Shown here in pieces: positions 34,209 to 43,580 of a stretch of 64,000 nucleotides of DNA. The stretch spans positions 335,905 through 399,904 of the forward strand of contig NZ_BAABJQ010000007.1 of NCBI RefSeq assembly GCF_039543385.1, in the 5' to 3' direction. Within the stretch, counting starts at the first letter, position 1, and the number at the start of each line of letters is the position of its first letter. The DNA comes from Rugosimonospora acidiphila. GTDB taxonomy: Bacteria; Actinomycetota; Actinomycetes; Mycobacteriales; Micromonosporaceae. The notes beneath the pieces are model-generated. The model was not told where the DNA came from and made no database searches. It saw only the letters and a program-made list of their open reading frames with translations. A program made the translations under genes and the position numbers.

Positions 34209-34428
34209 TCACCCGTCCCCGAGATCCTCTGCCCGCGGGGCGTGCGTCGGGTCGATCAGGTGCTGGGCGACGACTCCGGTGAGCAGCGCCTGGTAGCGCG
34301 CGCCGACGCGCTGCGCCCGCTCCGGCTCCGCCGCCGCGTCGACCTGCTCGAACAGGCCGGCCAACCCCTCGCGCGCCGGCTGGAAATTCCGGTGCGTAAT
34401 AGACGCTATTCGGCGATGATCTCTTGTT
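34209..34428 (-). pseudogene. TetR-family regulator C-terminal remnant
   Basis: The minus-strand frame ending at 34209 reads as the tail of a TetR regulator: FQPAREGLAGLFEQVDAAAE, then YQALLTGVVAQHLIDPTHAP and an acidic end. The LLTG.VAQ.L.DP pattern is typical of the last ligand-domain helices. The N-terminal DNA-binding half is absent; upstream the DNA is the promoter and start of the ridA-like gene. It looks like a truncated remnant. The call rests on a family pattern remembered, not on a search. Confidence 0.45.
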
Positions 34429-34833
34429 ATGCCAGAAAAGCTGACGCTCATCAACCCGCCCGGGCTGCATCCGACCTCCGGGTACGCCCACGTCACCGTT
34501 GCCGAGGTAGGACGCACCGCGCACCTCGCCGGGCTGTGCCCGCTCGACGCCCAGGAGAGGGTCGTCGGGGTCGGGGACCTCGACGCGCAGCTCGACCAGG
34601 TGGTCGCGAACGGGATGGTGATTCTGGCGGCGGTCGGCGCGACGCCCGCGCACGTCGTGCGAAGCGTGATCTATGTGGTCAGCAGCGAGAGCGCGGTGCT
34701 GGCCGGGGCCTGGAACCGGTTGATGGCCTCGGAGTTGGCTCCGGCGCTGGCCACCGCGAGCACCCTGCTGGGGGTCGCGTGTCTGGGGTATGCGAACCAG
34801 CTGGTGGAGATAGATCTGACCGCCGCGCTGTGA
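34429..34833 (+). CDS. RidA/YjgF family protein
   Basis: A 134-residue protein of the RidA family, trimeric deaminases that hydrolyse reactive enamines/imines or have related roles. Family features are LTLINPPGLHPTSGYAHVTV, HLAGLCPLDAQERVVG, a central helix DAQLDQVVANGMVILAAVG, and STLLGVACLGYANQLVEID at the end. The conserved arginine that binds substrate carboxylate in canonical RidA (R105 in the IEAEA/C.AR region) is not obvious here, so it may belong to another Rid subfamily. It is divergent from the TetR remnant and convergent with the SDR-glycosidase fusion. Confidence 0.82.
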   Translation: MPEKLTLINPPGLHPTSGYAHVTVAEVGRTAHLAGLCPLDAQERVVGVGDLDAQLDQVVANGMVILAAVGATPAHVVRSVIYVVSSESAVLAGAWNRLMASELAPALATASTLLGVACLGYANQLVEIDLTAAL

Positions 34834-34893
34834 CAGTGCTCTGGCCGCCGATCGATCCGGCGTCGCCCGTGGCCGCTGAGCTGGGCAGCCGGG

Positions 34894-37677
34894 TCAGGCG
34901 CCGATGACCAGGCGCACGACGGTCATCGGGTCGACCAGGAGCCTGGTGATGGCGCCGCCGGCGACCGTGAGCGTGGCGGCTTTGGCGGGCGGGTCCCAGG
35001 GCGCGAAACGGTTGGTCGTCCACACGTCCACGCCGGTTCCGTCGGCGATGCCCACGGTGGTGATGGTGAGGTTGCGGGTGGCGGCCTCGTCCCGGTTGAC
35101 GATCACCACGTCGCCCCGGTTCTTGCCGGCAGACGCGGCGAACAGTTGCAGGTTGGTCGCCGACCCGACCGGGTTCACGACGTCCGAGCCGAAGCGACGG
35201 AACTGCCCGAGCCCGGTCCACATGCCCAGCCCGTAGTAGGCGGCGTACGGTGTCGCGAACGGTTTGCCGTGCGGATAGTGGTGGACGTTGTCGCCGATGA
35301 CGGTGTTGTCGGCGCCGGCGTTGCGGGTGTAGAGGCCGAGCGACCCGACGATGTCGGCGAACTGCGCTCCCCATCCGCGAGCGCGCAGGATGTTGAGCAG
35401 GTACCCGGCGGTCCACACCGTGTTGACGGCCATGATGAAGCGGCCATCCATGGGCAGGCCGTAATCGTCGAACAGATCCGGGCGGCCGTTGTTGGGCCGG
35501 TACGCCCAGTTGAACTCGCTGATGATGACCGGCAGCGTGGCGCCGCGGCCGGGGGAGTAGGCGTCGACGACGCCGCGCAGCGCGGGGATTTCTGTGTTCG
35601 GCAGGGTGATGCGGTTCATCACCTGGTCGGTCGGCTCGTTACCGGTTCCGGTGCCGTAGAAGTGGTAGTTGCAGAAGTCGACGAGGTCGGCCACCCGGCC
35701 GACGTCGGTCCGGGTGGCGGTCAGAAAGTCGTTCCAGAACTGGGTGATGGCGCCCGGTGACGTCGCGTTGTCGATGGTCTTCTGGACGTGCCCGGAGAAC
35801 TGCGACGCGGCCGGGCCGCCCACCTTCACGGTGGGGTCGGCGGCCTTGACCGCGGCGTAGATCTGCAACCAGGTGTCGCCGTAGGTGCGACCGTCGTGGG
35901 TGTCGCGGCCGAGCCAATCGTACTTGGCGGTCCCGACCAGGTCCGGCTCGTTGCCGACGATCCAGTACCCGATGGGTCCGCCGTTTTGGCCTCCGCCGTC
36001 GTTGTAGTGATGCACGATCGAGGCGGCGTCGGCGGGACTGACTCCCATCTCGGGGTAGGTGATGCCGTTGACCACGACGTCGCCTTCGAGAATGCCCAGG
36101 ATCGCTGCTGCCTTCGGTCTGACCCGGTTGATGCCGGCCACCCACTCGTCGCCCCGCCCGACACCTCCGGTCGCACCGTTGACCGGTCGCCCGTTGGCCG
36201 CGTCCCACTTGAAGCCGAGCCGGAACAGCCCGGGGGCAAGCGCGGCCTCGTAGCCCTGGATGACGGGGTTGGTGCGCAGGTCGCCGCCGTCACCGCTGTA
36301 GCCGCTGACACAGTGCCCGAACGACTTCACCGCGTCGATGGTGTAGATCACCGCGCCGAAGTCGATGACCGCGGTGGTGGCGGCGGGTACGCGTTCGTCC
36401 GAGTCGGCCGCCAGTACCCACTCGCTCGGCGCGCTGAGCCGCAGCCGGGCCGGGGAGTAACGGGTACGCAGCCGGCCCGATCCGGTGGTGCGCAGGGTCA
36501 CTCCCGCGCCGGGCAGGATCGACACCTGGCCGTCGTTGCGCTGCAGGACCTCGACGATGCTGCCCACCGGCAGATCGGCGACCGAGGGTGCCGGAACGGT
36601 AACGGTCGCTGGTTCGAGGCTGCTGACCTCGACCGCGCCGCCGCCATCGCTGGCGGCCAGCACGTAGGAGCCGGTTTGCAGGTTCGGCGGGACCAGTACG
36701 GCCTGCGGTGTATCGGACTTGCCGGTCTCCGACTGCGCGGCCTCCAGCGAGTACTGCCTCGGCTGGGCCGGCACGGCCGCCGCGGCGAGCCCGGCCCGCC
36801 CGCCCTGTCCGGCCCGTTCGGCGACGGGGCTGTCCGGCGTGCCGGGCGAGACCCGGTCATCGACGCGCGTGAGGCCGCGGGGCGCGGCCAGCACGCGAGC
36901 CTCGGCGGGAGCCAGCACCCGGCGGCGCTGCCACGGCAGCCGGATGGGGTCGTCGACCACGCTACGGTGAAGGATCAGGCCATGGCGGATGACGGCCTCG
37001 GCGATGCTCTCGGCCGTGGGGCCGGGCAGGAGGGCGGCGATGCGGGAGCGCCGCACCGCGGGCCGGTCCGAGCCGGGAAGGCTGGTGCCGGGGACGGAGC
37101 GGGTCCGCACCAGCGTGACGGCGATCGGCGAGTCCCGCAGGTCGAGCGACAGTCTCCTGCCGTACGCCTCGATCGCGGCCTTGGCGGCGGCGTAGGCCGC
37201 GCCCTCCTGCCGGTCCGGGAACGTCACCGCGCCGGCCCCCACGTTGACGATGTGTCCACCGCCGGCCGCGCGCATCAGCGGAAGGACGGTCTCGGTGCCG
37301 AACACCATCGTGTCGTACCCGATCCGCAGGCGACGTGCGGTGTCCGCGGTGCTCGCCTGCCACCAGGCGGCGACGGCGTCGTTGATGAGGATGTCGATCC
37401 GCCCGCGGTCGCGGTGGGCGGTCCGGATCGCGCGCTCGAACGAGGCCCGATCGGTGACATCGGCGTCGATAACGCGGATCATCTCCGCCGCGCCACGGTC
37501 GACGGTGCCAGCCGTGATCGGGTCGATCGACGGGGACGGTTGGGTCAGGACGTATACCCGCGCGCCCGATTGGGCGAGCAGTTGGCCGGTGGCCCACCCG
37601 ATGCCCAGGGTGCCGCCGGTGATCAGACAGACCTTTTCGTTCAGCGCGCGATCGGCGTCGCCGGAGCCTTGACGCAT
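34894..37677 (-). CDS. Chimeric protein: short-chain dehydrogenase + phage-tail-like domain + clan GH-A glycosidase
   Basis: One uninterrupted 927-residue frame. Residues about 10-270 are a short-chain dehydrogenase (TGGTLGIG nucleotide loop, DILINDAVAAW, and Y-A-A-A-K in AAYAAAKAA). Residues about 325-425 (SYVLAASDGGGAVEV, VTVPAPSVADLPVGSIVEVL, GAGVTLRTTGSGRLRT, SEWVLAAD) match the small beta domain common in phage tail fibre/appendage proteins. Residues about 430-927 form a TIM-barrel glycosidase, with acid/base Glu in YWIVGNEPDL and nucleophile Glu in PVIISEFNW, as in GH39/GH5-like clan A enzymes. ATG 37677 has GGAGG 6 bases upstream. No signal peptide is visible. It lies convergent to ridA. 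Confidence 0.82.
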   Translation of the reverse strand: MRQGSGDADRALNEKVCLITGGTLGIGWATGQLLAQSGARVYVLTQPSPSIDPITAGTVDRGAAEMIRVIDADVTDRASFERAIRTAHRDRGRIDILINDAVAAWWQASTADTARRLRIGYDTMVFGTETVLPLMRAAGGGHIVNVGAGAVTFPDRQEGAAYAAAKAAIEAYGRRLSLDLRDSPIAVTLVRTRSVPGTSLPGSDRPAVRRSRIAALLPGPTAESIAEAVIRHGLILHRSVVDDPIRLPWQRRRVLAPAEARVLAAPRGLTRVDDRVSPGTPDSPVAERAGQGGRAGLAAAAVPAQPRQYSLEAAQSETGKSDTPQAVLVPPNLQTGSYVLAASDGGGAVEVSSLEPATVTVPAPSVADLPVGSIVEVLQRNDGQVSILPGAGVTLRTTGSGRLRTRYSPARLRLSAPSEWVLAADSDERVPAATTAVIDFGAVIYTIDAVKSFGHCVSGYSGDGGDLRTNPVIQGYEAALAPGLFRLGFKWDAANGRPVNGATGGVGRGDEWVAGINRVRPKAAAILGILEGDVVVNGITYPEMGVSPADAASIVHHYNDGGGQNGGPIGYWIVGNEPDLVGTAKYDWLGRDTHDGRTYGDTWLQIYAAVKAADPTVKVGGPAASQFSGHVQKTIDNATSPGAITQFWNDFLTATRTDVGRVADLVDFCNYHFYGTGTGNEPTDQVMNRITLPNTEIPALRGVVDAYSPGRGATLPVIISEFNWAYRPNNGRPDLFDDYGLPMDGRFIMAVNTVWTAGYLLNILRARGWGAQFADIVGSLGLYTRNAGADNTVIGDNVHHYPHGKPFATPYAAYYGLGMWTGLGQFRRFGSDVVNPVGSATNLQLFAASAGKNRGDVVIVNRDEAATRNLTITTVGIADGTGVDVWTTNRFAPWDPPAKAATLTVAGGAITRLLVDPMTVVRLVIGA

Positions 37678-38505
37678 GAGCACCCTCCATTCGTTCGGGC
37701 GACGCGCGGTTCCGACCGGTCTGGCTCGGCGCGTCTGACGCGGCGCGACGACCCAGACCGGTCGTCTGATCAGTAACCGTTGCCTGGCCGCGCGAGCGTG
37801 ACACGGCTCGGCTGCGCCCTCGGGAGCGACGGGAGGTTACTGTGCTGCCACCCGGAACAACGAGCGTCGTCGCTGGGGGGCGCTGGCGTCACCGGCGGTC
37901 CCCGGAGTGCCGCCGGCGAGCTGGCCGGCGGCACCGGCGAATGACCCGAGTTAGGCGGCGCCCACACCCATTGCCCATTGCCTGTTCATGGTGCGTCCCG
38001 GGTTGAGGTTTGGGGGAACGAGGCGGACTATATGGGCAACCGGCATCATTTACTGAGAACGACACAAGAGATCAGATCGACTCATATTTCAGTGTCGTTC
38101 CCGCGACGGGATCGGGTGAGCCCACGTCGGCAGCCGGTACCGCGGGCGAGCGTGTCCGCCGAAACCGATGCGAATAACGCGACGCGTTGCTCGATGACGG
38201 ACCGCTGACTGACTTATCGCTCGCTGACTCGTCGCTGTGCGTCCGGGTCACCCAGTCGTCTCCGGATCGCCCGTCGTTCGGGGCTGCGAGGGTGCGGAAC
38301 GGGTCCTCGGCGCGAGGGTGTGAACACCCCGGTGTCGGCGACCGAGGGATCCGGAGACTACCGCGCTGATGATCGTCATGGTGCCTTCTTCGTGACAGGA
38401 AACCGTCACGGCCCCGGCGCCGGCAGTTCACCTTCGGCCGGAAACCTGACCCCGGCGAGTATCCGATGTGGATGCTCCCTTTCTTGTGCTGAGAAGGATC
38501 GTGCA
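37678..38505. other. Divergent intergenic region, about 830 bp, no gene
   Basis: It separates the SDR-glycosidase fusion (minus) from the NHL-repeat gene (plus). Reading frames lack ribosome sites and family-like content. An AT-richer part around 38020-38100 probably holds promoters. GTTCACCTTCG at 38426-38436, 70 bp before the NHL gene, resembles one unit of an actinomycete PHO box. Confidence 0.4.
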
Positions 38506-41500
38506 GTGCTCTTGGACGGACGTTTGAAATTACGCGGTCGGCAGCGTTGGGCCGCCATCGCGGCGGCGGCGGCTGTTGCCATAGCGGCGATCGGCGTGGA
38601 ATTCGTCGGTGGTGGCGCCGCCTCGGCCGCCGCGCCGCCGCAGTCCTATGACCTCACGGGCGCGCCGTACTGCGACGCCGCGACCGGCCTGGCCACGATC
38701 GCGTTGAACAGCAACCTGATCTCCAACCCCGGCGCGGAGTACGCCACGGAGCGCGGCGCCGTCCCCGGCGGCGCCGGTACGGCGGCGGGCTCGACCGTCA
38801 CCGACCCGGACGGCGTCCTGCTTCCGGACTGCTGGGCACTCACCTCCACGATCCCCGGCTCGGACCTGACCAACGAGATCGCCAGCGCGGTCGCGGCGTC
38901 CTACCCCGGCTCGAGCGGGACCGGCACCAAGAACTTCTACGGCGGCAGGAGCGCCAACGACAAGGCGGTGGCCGGCACAGTCACCACCGCCTCGCAGACC
39001 ATCTCGCTGGCCGGGCTCGCCGCAGCGGGCGCGACCGGCCCCGCCGGCCTGCCGTTCGCGCTGGTCGGGACGCTGGGCGGTTACGCGAACCAGGACGACA
39101 ACACGATCCTCACCGCCGCCTGGGAAAACGCCAACGGTGACCCGGTCACCGACAGCGCCGGGCACCCCGTCGTCACGACGCTGGGCCCGGTGCTCAGCGA
39201 GGACCGGGGCGAGACCTCCATGGAGCTGTGGCGGCGCGCCTACGGTACGGTTCCGGCCGGTTCCACGCAGGTCGTCATCACCCTGACGTTCACCATGGGC
39301 GGCGCGGGCAACAACGACGCCAGCGCCGACAACCTCAGCCTCGTCATCGGCGACCAGGCCGTGCCCGCCGGCCAGACCTGGGACACGACCGCGACCTGCC
39401 CGACCCCGGCGACCATCGCCCTGGGCAGCAACCTGATCTCGAACCCGGGCGCCGAGGACTACACCGACCACGAGGTGACCGGCGCGCCCAGCGGCGGCGG
39501 CGTGACGGCCGGCCACCAGATCGTCCCGGACTGCTGGGTGAGCCAGTCCGACCTGCCGGCACCCGACCCGGTGCTGGAGTCGGGCAACGCGACCTACGCC
39601 GGCAAGGACGGCAGCCGCCTGTTCTGGGGCGGCACCACCCCGAGTACGGCCCCGAACCCGGCCCCTCCGGGCTTCACCACCCAGGTCCAGGGCATCACCA
39701 CCACGGCCACCCAGTCCATCGACGTGAGCTCGCTGAACGCGGGTGGCCAGCCGTACAAGCTGGCCGGTCTGCTCGGTGGCTACTCGACCCAGAACGACTT
39801 CGCGATGCTGACCGCGACGTTCCAGGGCGCCGACGGCAACCCGCTGGGCACCGACCGGCTCGGCCCGGTCACCGCAGCCGAGCGCGCCAACGTCACGGGC
39901 CTGTTCCCGACGTGGCGCTACGGCACCGTTCCGGCCGGCACGACGAAGGTGCTCATCACCCTCGAGCTCACCGCGATCAGTACGGGTGCCGACAACAACG
40001 GCATCGCCGACGACCTGAGCCTGACGTTCGGTCCGGACGCCAAGCCGGCGCCGCAGAGCTACGACGCGACCTCGTCGACGGTCTGCCCGGCCGCCGACCA
40101 GGTGACGCCGGCGCTGGACAGCAACCTGCTCGCCAACCCCGGTGCGGAGGACTTCGTCGCGGCGAACACGCTCGGTGCGCCGGTGGACGACGCGGTCACC
40201 GTCCCGGACTGCTGGATCAGCTCCTCGGCGCTCGCGGTGCCTGACGCGGTGGCCGAGTCGTACGCCCAGACCTCGGCGACCTACCCCGGCGCCGTGGGGG
40301 CCCGCGTGTTCTGGGGCGGCACGAACCCGGACGGCGGCATCGCCGGGGTGTCCACCATGGCCAGCCAGCCGATCGACCTCAGCGGGATCGCGGCCGGCGG
40401 ACAGCCGTTCAAGCTCTCCGGCATGCTCGGTGGCTACGCGACCCAGGACGACAACGCGGTGGTATCGGCCACGTTCCTCGACGCCAGTGGCAAGACGCTG
40501 AGCTACGCGGCGATCGGCCCGGTGAAGGCCGCCGCCCGGGGCAACGTCTCGAGCCTGGTGCGTCAGACCTGGTACGGCACGGTCCCGGCCGGCGCCGCGA
40601 AGGCGGTGGTCACCGTCACGATGACCGCCGTCAGCACCGGTAACGACCTCAACGGCGAGGCCGACGACCTGAGCCTGGTCATCGGGCCCAGCTCGGCGTC
40701 GCAGGGGTCGATCCTGCAGACGCTGCCGTACGACGCGGGCGCCGGCGGCGGCGGCGGAACCCATGTCGACCCGGGCTCCGGCGCGATCGTGCCCAACCTC
40801 GTGCCGGGTGCGTTGTACCGCCCGGCGGGTGTCTCGGCCGCTGGCGGCGTGGTGTACGCCTCCAACACCGGCGACAACGTGATTTCGAAGCTGCAGAACG
40901 GCGCCACCACCCAGGTGGTCGGGTCGCTGGAGAACTACGGCGAGCAGGGCGACGGCGGCAAGGCCACCAACTCGACGCTGTACCAGCCGAACGGCACCGT
41001 GGTGGACGCCAAGGGCGACATGTTCATCGCGGACAGCAGCGACAACGTGGTGCGCGAGGTCACCCCGAACGGGACCATCCAGCGGTTCGCGGGTACCGGT
41101 ACGGCCGGGCTCGGTGTCGCCGGTCTGTACCCGTTCTCGCTCCTCTCGCCGACGCGTACCGCGCTGAACCACCCCGAGGCGGTGGCCGTGAACGCGCAGG
41201 GCGACGTGTACATCGCCGACACGTACAACAACCGGGTGCTGCGGGTGACCTCCCGCGGGCAGGTCTTCGACGTGGCGGGCATCGGCCGCGCCGGGTACTC
41301 CGGCGACCGCGGCCTGGGCGTGCTGGCGTCGCTGAACATGCCCACCGGCCTGGCGCTGGACGCGAAGGGCAACCTGTACATCGCCGACTCGGGCAACAAC
41401 CTGATCCGCCGGGTGGACGCCAAGACCGGGATCATCACCACCGTGGCGGGCAACGTCACCAAGGACAAGGCGAACGACGGACTCGGCGGCTTCTCCGGTG

Positions 41501-41859
41501 ACGGCGGGAGCGCGACCTCCGCACAGCTCAACGACCCGCAGGGTGTGGCCGTGGACGGCGCCGGTGACCTGTTCATCGCCGACACGTTCAACCACGCGAT
41601 CCGTGAGGTCACCCCGAAGGGCACGATCTCGACGGTGGTGAACCACGCGGGTACGAACGGAGCGGCTCCGTTGCCTGGCGGCGAGAGCAGCGGACAGACG
41701 CCCTCGGCCTCGGGCCTGAACACCCCGTCCGCGATCGCCGTCGACCCGTCGACGAACGTGCTGTACATCGCCGACACGAAGAACGGCGCTATCGCCGAGG
41801 TGCTCGGCCTCGCCCAGTCCGGTACGGCGGCCGGCCCCACGGCACCGTCGGGTCACTGA
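38506..41859 (+). CDS. Exported protein with three tandem beta modules and an NHL-repeat propeller
   Basis: A 1117-residue secreted protein, start GTG 38506 (AGAAGGA 7 bases upstream), followed by a signal peptide (hydrophobic core AAIAAAAAVAIAAIGV, ending ASAAA). Three similar modules of about 170-240 residues follow. Each has an opening NL.SNPGAE motif, a PDCW motif, a GGY.(T/N)QD(D/N) motif and a closing YGTVPAG.(T/A)..V.(I/V)T(L/M) segment with a DDLSL or DNLSL end. After a Gly-rich linker (about residue 745), five to six NHL repeats (GDMFIADSSDNVVREV, GDVYIADTYNNRVLRV, GNLYIADSGNNLIRRV) form a propeller. No catalytic motif is evident. It lies 31 bp upstream of a phospholipase gene, so it may be a surface scaffold for it. 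Confidence 0.85.
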   Translation: MLLDGRLKLRGRQRWAAIAAAAAVAIAAIGVEFVGGGAASAAAPPQSYDLTGAPYCDAATGLATIALNSNLISNPGAEYATERGAVPGGAGTAAGSTVTDPDGVLLPDCWALTSTIPGSDLTNEIASAVAASYPGSSGTGTKNFYGGRSANDKAVAGTVTTASQTISLAGLAAAGATGPAGLPFALVGTLGGYANQDDNTILTAAWENANGDPVTDSAGHPVVTTLGPVLSEDRGETSMELWRRAYGTVPAGSTQVVITLTFTMGGAGNNDASADNLSLVIGDQAVPAGQTWDTTATCPTPATIALGSNLISNPGAEDYTDHEVTGAPSGGGVTAGHQIVPDCWVSQSDLPAPDPVLESGNATYAGKDGSRLFWGGTTPSTAPNPAPPGFTTQVQGITTTATQSIDVSSLNAGGQPYKLAGLLGGYSTQNDFAMLTATFQGADGNPLGTDRLGPVTAAERANVTGLFPTWRYGTVPAGTTKVLITLELTAISTGADNNGIADDLSLTFGPDAKPAPQSYDATSSTVCPAADQVTPALDSNLLANPGAEDFVAANTLGAPVDDAVTVPDCWISSSALAVPDAVAESYAQTSATYPGAVGARVFWGGTNPDGGIAGVSTMASQPIDLSGIAAGGQPFKLSGMLGGYATQDDNAVVSATFLDASGKTLSYAAIGPVKAAARGNVSSLVRQTWYGTVPAGAAKAVVTVTMTAVSTGNDLNGEADDLSLVIGPSSASQGSILQTLPYDAGAGGGGGTHVDPGSGAIVPNLVPGALYRPAGVSAAGGVVYASNTGDNVISKLQNGATTQVVGSLENYGEQGDGGKATNSTLYQPNGTVVDAKGDMFIADSSDNVVREVTPNGTIQRFAGTGTAGLGVAGLYPFSLLSPTRTALNHPEAVAVNAQGDVYIADTYNNRVLRVTSRGQVFDVAGIGRAGYSGDRGLGVLASLNMPTGLALDAKGNLYIADSGNNLIRRVDAKTGIITTVAGNVTKDKANDGLGGFSGDGGSATSAQLNDPQGVAVDGAGDLFIADTFNHAIREVTPKGTISTVVNHAGTNGAAPLPGGESSGQTPSASGLNTPSAIAVDPSTNVLYIADTKNGAIAEVLGLAQSGTAAGPTAPSGH

Positions 41860-41890
41860 CGCCCGACACGATACGAAGAAGAGACAGGCA

Positions 41891-43465
41891 ATGACTGACA
41901 AGCGCACGAATCCGTCGAAGGCGCCGATCTCACGACGTCGGTTCCTCGCCAGCGCGGCCGGCCTGGCGGGCGCGGCCGGCCTGGCCGGCATCCTGCCGGA
42001 GAACCTCGCGGCGGCCGCCGGCTCCAAGCAGAAGAACTTCGACCTGTCCCAGGTCAAGCACATCGTGTACGTGATGGCGGAGAACCGGTCGTTCGACCAC
42101 TACTTCGGCACCTTTCCCGGTGCGCGAGGGTTCAGCGACAAGACCGCGATCAAGCTGCCGAACGGCCGTTCGGTGTTCCAGCAGCCCGACCCGGCGAACC
42201 CGGACGGCTACCTGGAGCCGTTCCACATGTCGACCATCACCACCGGCGCCGCGGCGGTCCCGTCGCTGTCCCACGACTGGCGTGACCAGCACGCGTCGTG
42301 GAACAACGGGAAGATGGACGGCTGGCTGACCACGCACCTCGCCTCCGACGGTGCGGTCAACGGCTCATACACGATGGGCTACTACACGAAGGAAGACATC
42401 CCGTTCCACTGGGCGCTGGCCGAGTCGTTCACGCTGTTGGACAACTATCACTGCTCGGTCATGGGCCCGACGGACCCGAACCGGATGTTCTGGATGACCG
42501 GCTCCAACGACCCGCAGGGCAAGTTCGGCGGGCCGTGCCTGGAGACGGTCGCACCGAACCCGATGACCTTCCCCACCGCGGCGGAGACCCTGTTCAACGC
42601 CGGCTACAGCGTGAAGGCGTACTTCTCCGGCACCACCAGCGGGTTCAACGTGTTCGCCTGGTTCGCGAACTTCATGACCAAGGGCCTCGTGCCCGACGCC
42701 CTGTACAACTCGGTGATGACCGGCAACACCCTGTTCGGCGATGGCACCCCGGGCGGGGTCGGCGATCCGACGAACCCGACCCAGGCCTCGGTCTCCACGC
42801 TCGCGTTCGAGGAGGACTGCGCCAACGGCGTGCTGCCCGACGTGAGCTGGCTGTGGATGCCCGGTGCCGCGGACGAGCACCCGCCGGCCATCCCGGCGGC
42901 CGGTGCGCAGTACCTCGCCTCGAAGCTGGAGGCGCTGGCCGCCAACGAGAAGCTGTGGAACTCGACGGTGTTCATTCTGAACTACGACGAGAACGACGGC
43001 TTCTTCGATCACGTGCCGCCGCCGATCCCGGACCCGAAGCGGTACCCGGAGGAGTACGTGCACGTGGCGTCGCCGAAGGGTACGCCGGGTGGCGGGCTGC
43101 CGGTCGGCGGTGGATTCCGGGTACCGTGCATCATCGTGTCCCCGTGGACGGTCGGTGGGCAGGTGTACTCCGAACTGTCCGACCACACCTCCTGCCTGCA
43201 GTTCATCGAGGCGGTCACCAAGGCGGGGGGCCTGTCCAAGCAGGGCCCGGTGACGTTCACGCCGGTCAGCAGGTGGCGGCGCGACACGTTCGGGGACTTC
43301 ACCGGCGCGCTGAGTTCGGGTAAGCCGCAGCGGGCCCCGTCCAACCCCCAGTTCAACGCGGACACCACGGCGGCCAACCTGGCCAAGCAGACCGCGGCCT
43401 CCCTGCTGCCGATGCCCACCCGGCCCGGCGCGAAGCAGACCATGCCCAAGCAGTCGAAGAAGTAG
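41891..43465 (+). CDS. Second Tat-exported phospholipase C-type phosphoesterase
   Basis: A 524-residue exported phosphoesterase of the phospholipase C/acid phosphatase superfamily, a paralogue of the enzyme encoded at 25856. It has a Tat signal (SRRRFLASAAGLAG, about residues 14-45), HIVYVMAENRSFDHYFG, CSVMGPTDPNRMFWMTG and LNYDENDGFFDHVPPP. It lacks the two C-terminal beta domains of the other copy and ends in a basic Lys-rich tail. A role in releasing phosphate or head groups from lipids or nucleotides is expected from the family. It is probably co-transcribed with the NHL-repeat gene 31 bp upstream. A hairpin terminator follows. Confidence 0.9.
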   Translation: MTDKRTNPSKAPISRRRFLASAAGLAGAAGLAGILPENLAAAAGSKQKNFDLSQVKHIVYVMAENRSFDHYFGTFPGARGFSDKTAIKLPNGRSVFQQPDPANPDGYLEPFHMSTITTGAAAVPSLSHDWRDQHASWNNGKMDGWLTTHLASDGAVNGSYTMGYYTKEDIPFHWALAESFTLLDNYHCSVMGPTDPNRMFWMTGSNDPQGKFGGPCLETVAPNPMTFPTAAETLFNAGYSVKAYFSGTTSGFNVFAWFANFMTKGLVPDALYNSVMTGNTLFGDGTPGGVGDPTNPTQASVSTLAFEEDCANGVLPDVSWLWMPGAADEHPPAIPAAGAQYLASKLEALAANEKLWNSTVFILNYDENDGFFDHVPPPIPDPKRYPEEYVHVASPKGTPGGGLPVGGGFRVPCIIVSPWTVGGQVYSELSDHTSCLQFIEAVTKAGGLSKQGPVTFTPVSRWRRDTFGDFTGALSSGKPQRAPSNPQFNADTTAANLAKQTAASLLPMPTRPGAKQTMPKQSKK

Positions 43466-43483
43466 CACCGAACCTCGCACGAC

Positions 43484-43516
43484 AGGCCGGGTCCCCGCTG
43501 TGCGGGGGCCCGGCCT
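43484..43516. terminator. Bidirectional terminator
   Basis: A 15-bp stem with one G-U-type pair (AGGCCGGGTCCCCGC at 43484-43498 against 43502-43516) and a 3-nt loop lies 18 bases after the phospholipase stop and 65 bases beyond the stop of the convergent LLM gene. Confidence 0.78.
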
Positions 43517-43580
43517 GGTTGTGTTCGTGAGGAGGGGCAGTCACCGCGCCCGCGTGTAGAAGCGGCGGCTAGGAATCTGG

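Noticed and set aside
38530..42063. An 1177-residue minus-strand frame opposite the NHL-repeat gene
   Set aside because: Arg/Gly/Val-rich shadow of repeated plus-strand coding sequence; the plus strand has a signal peptide and clear NHL repeats.
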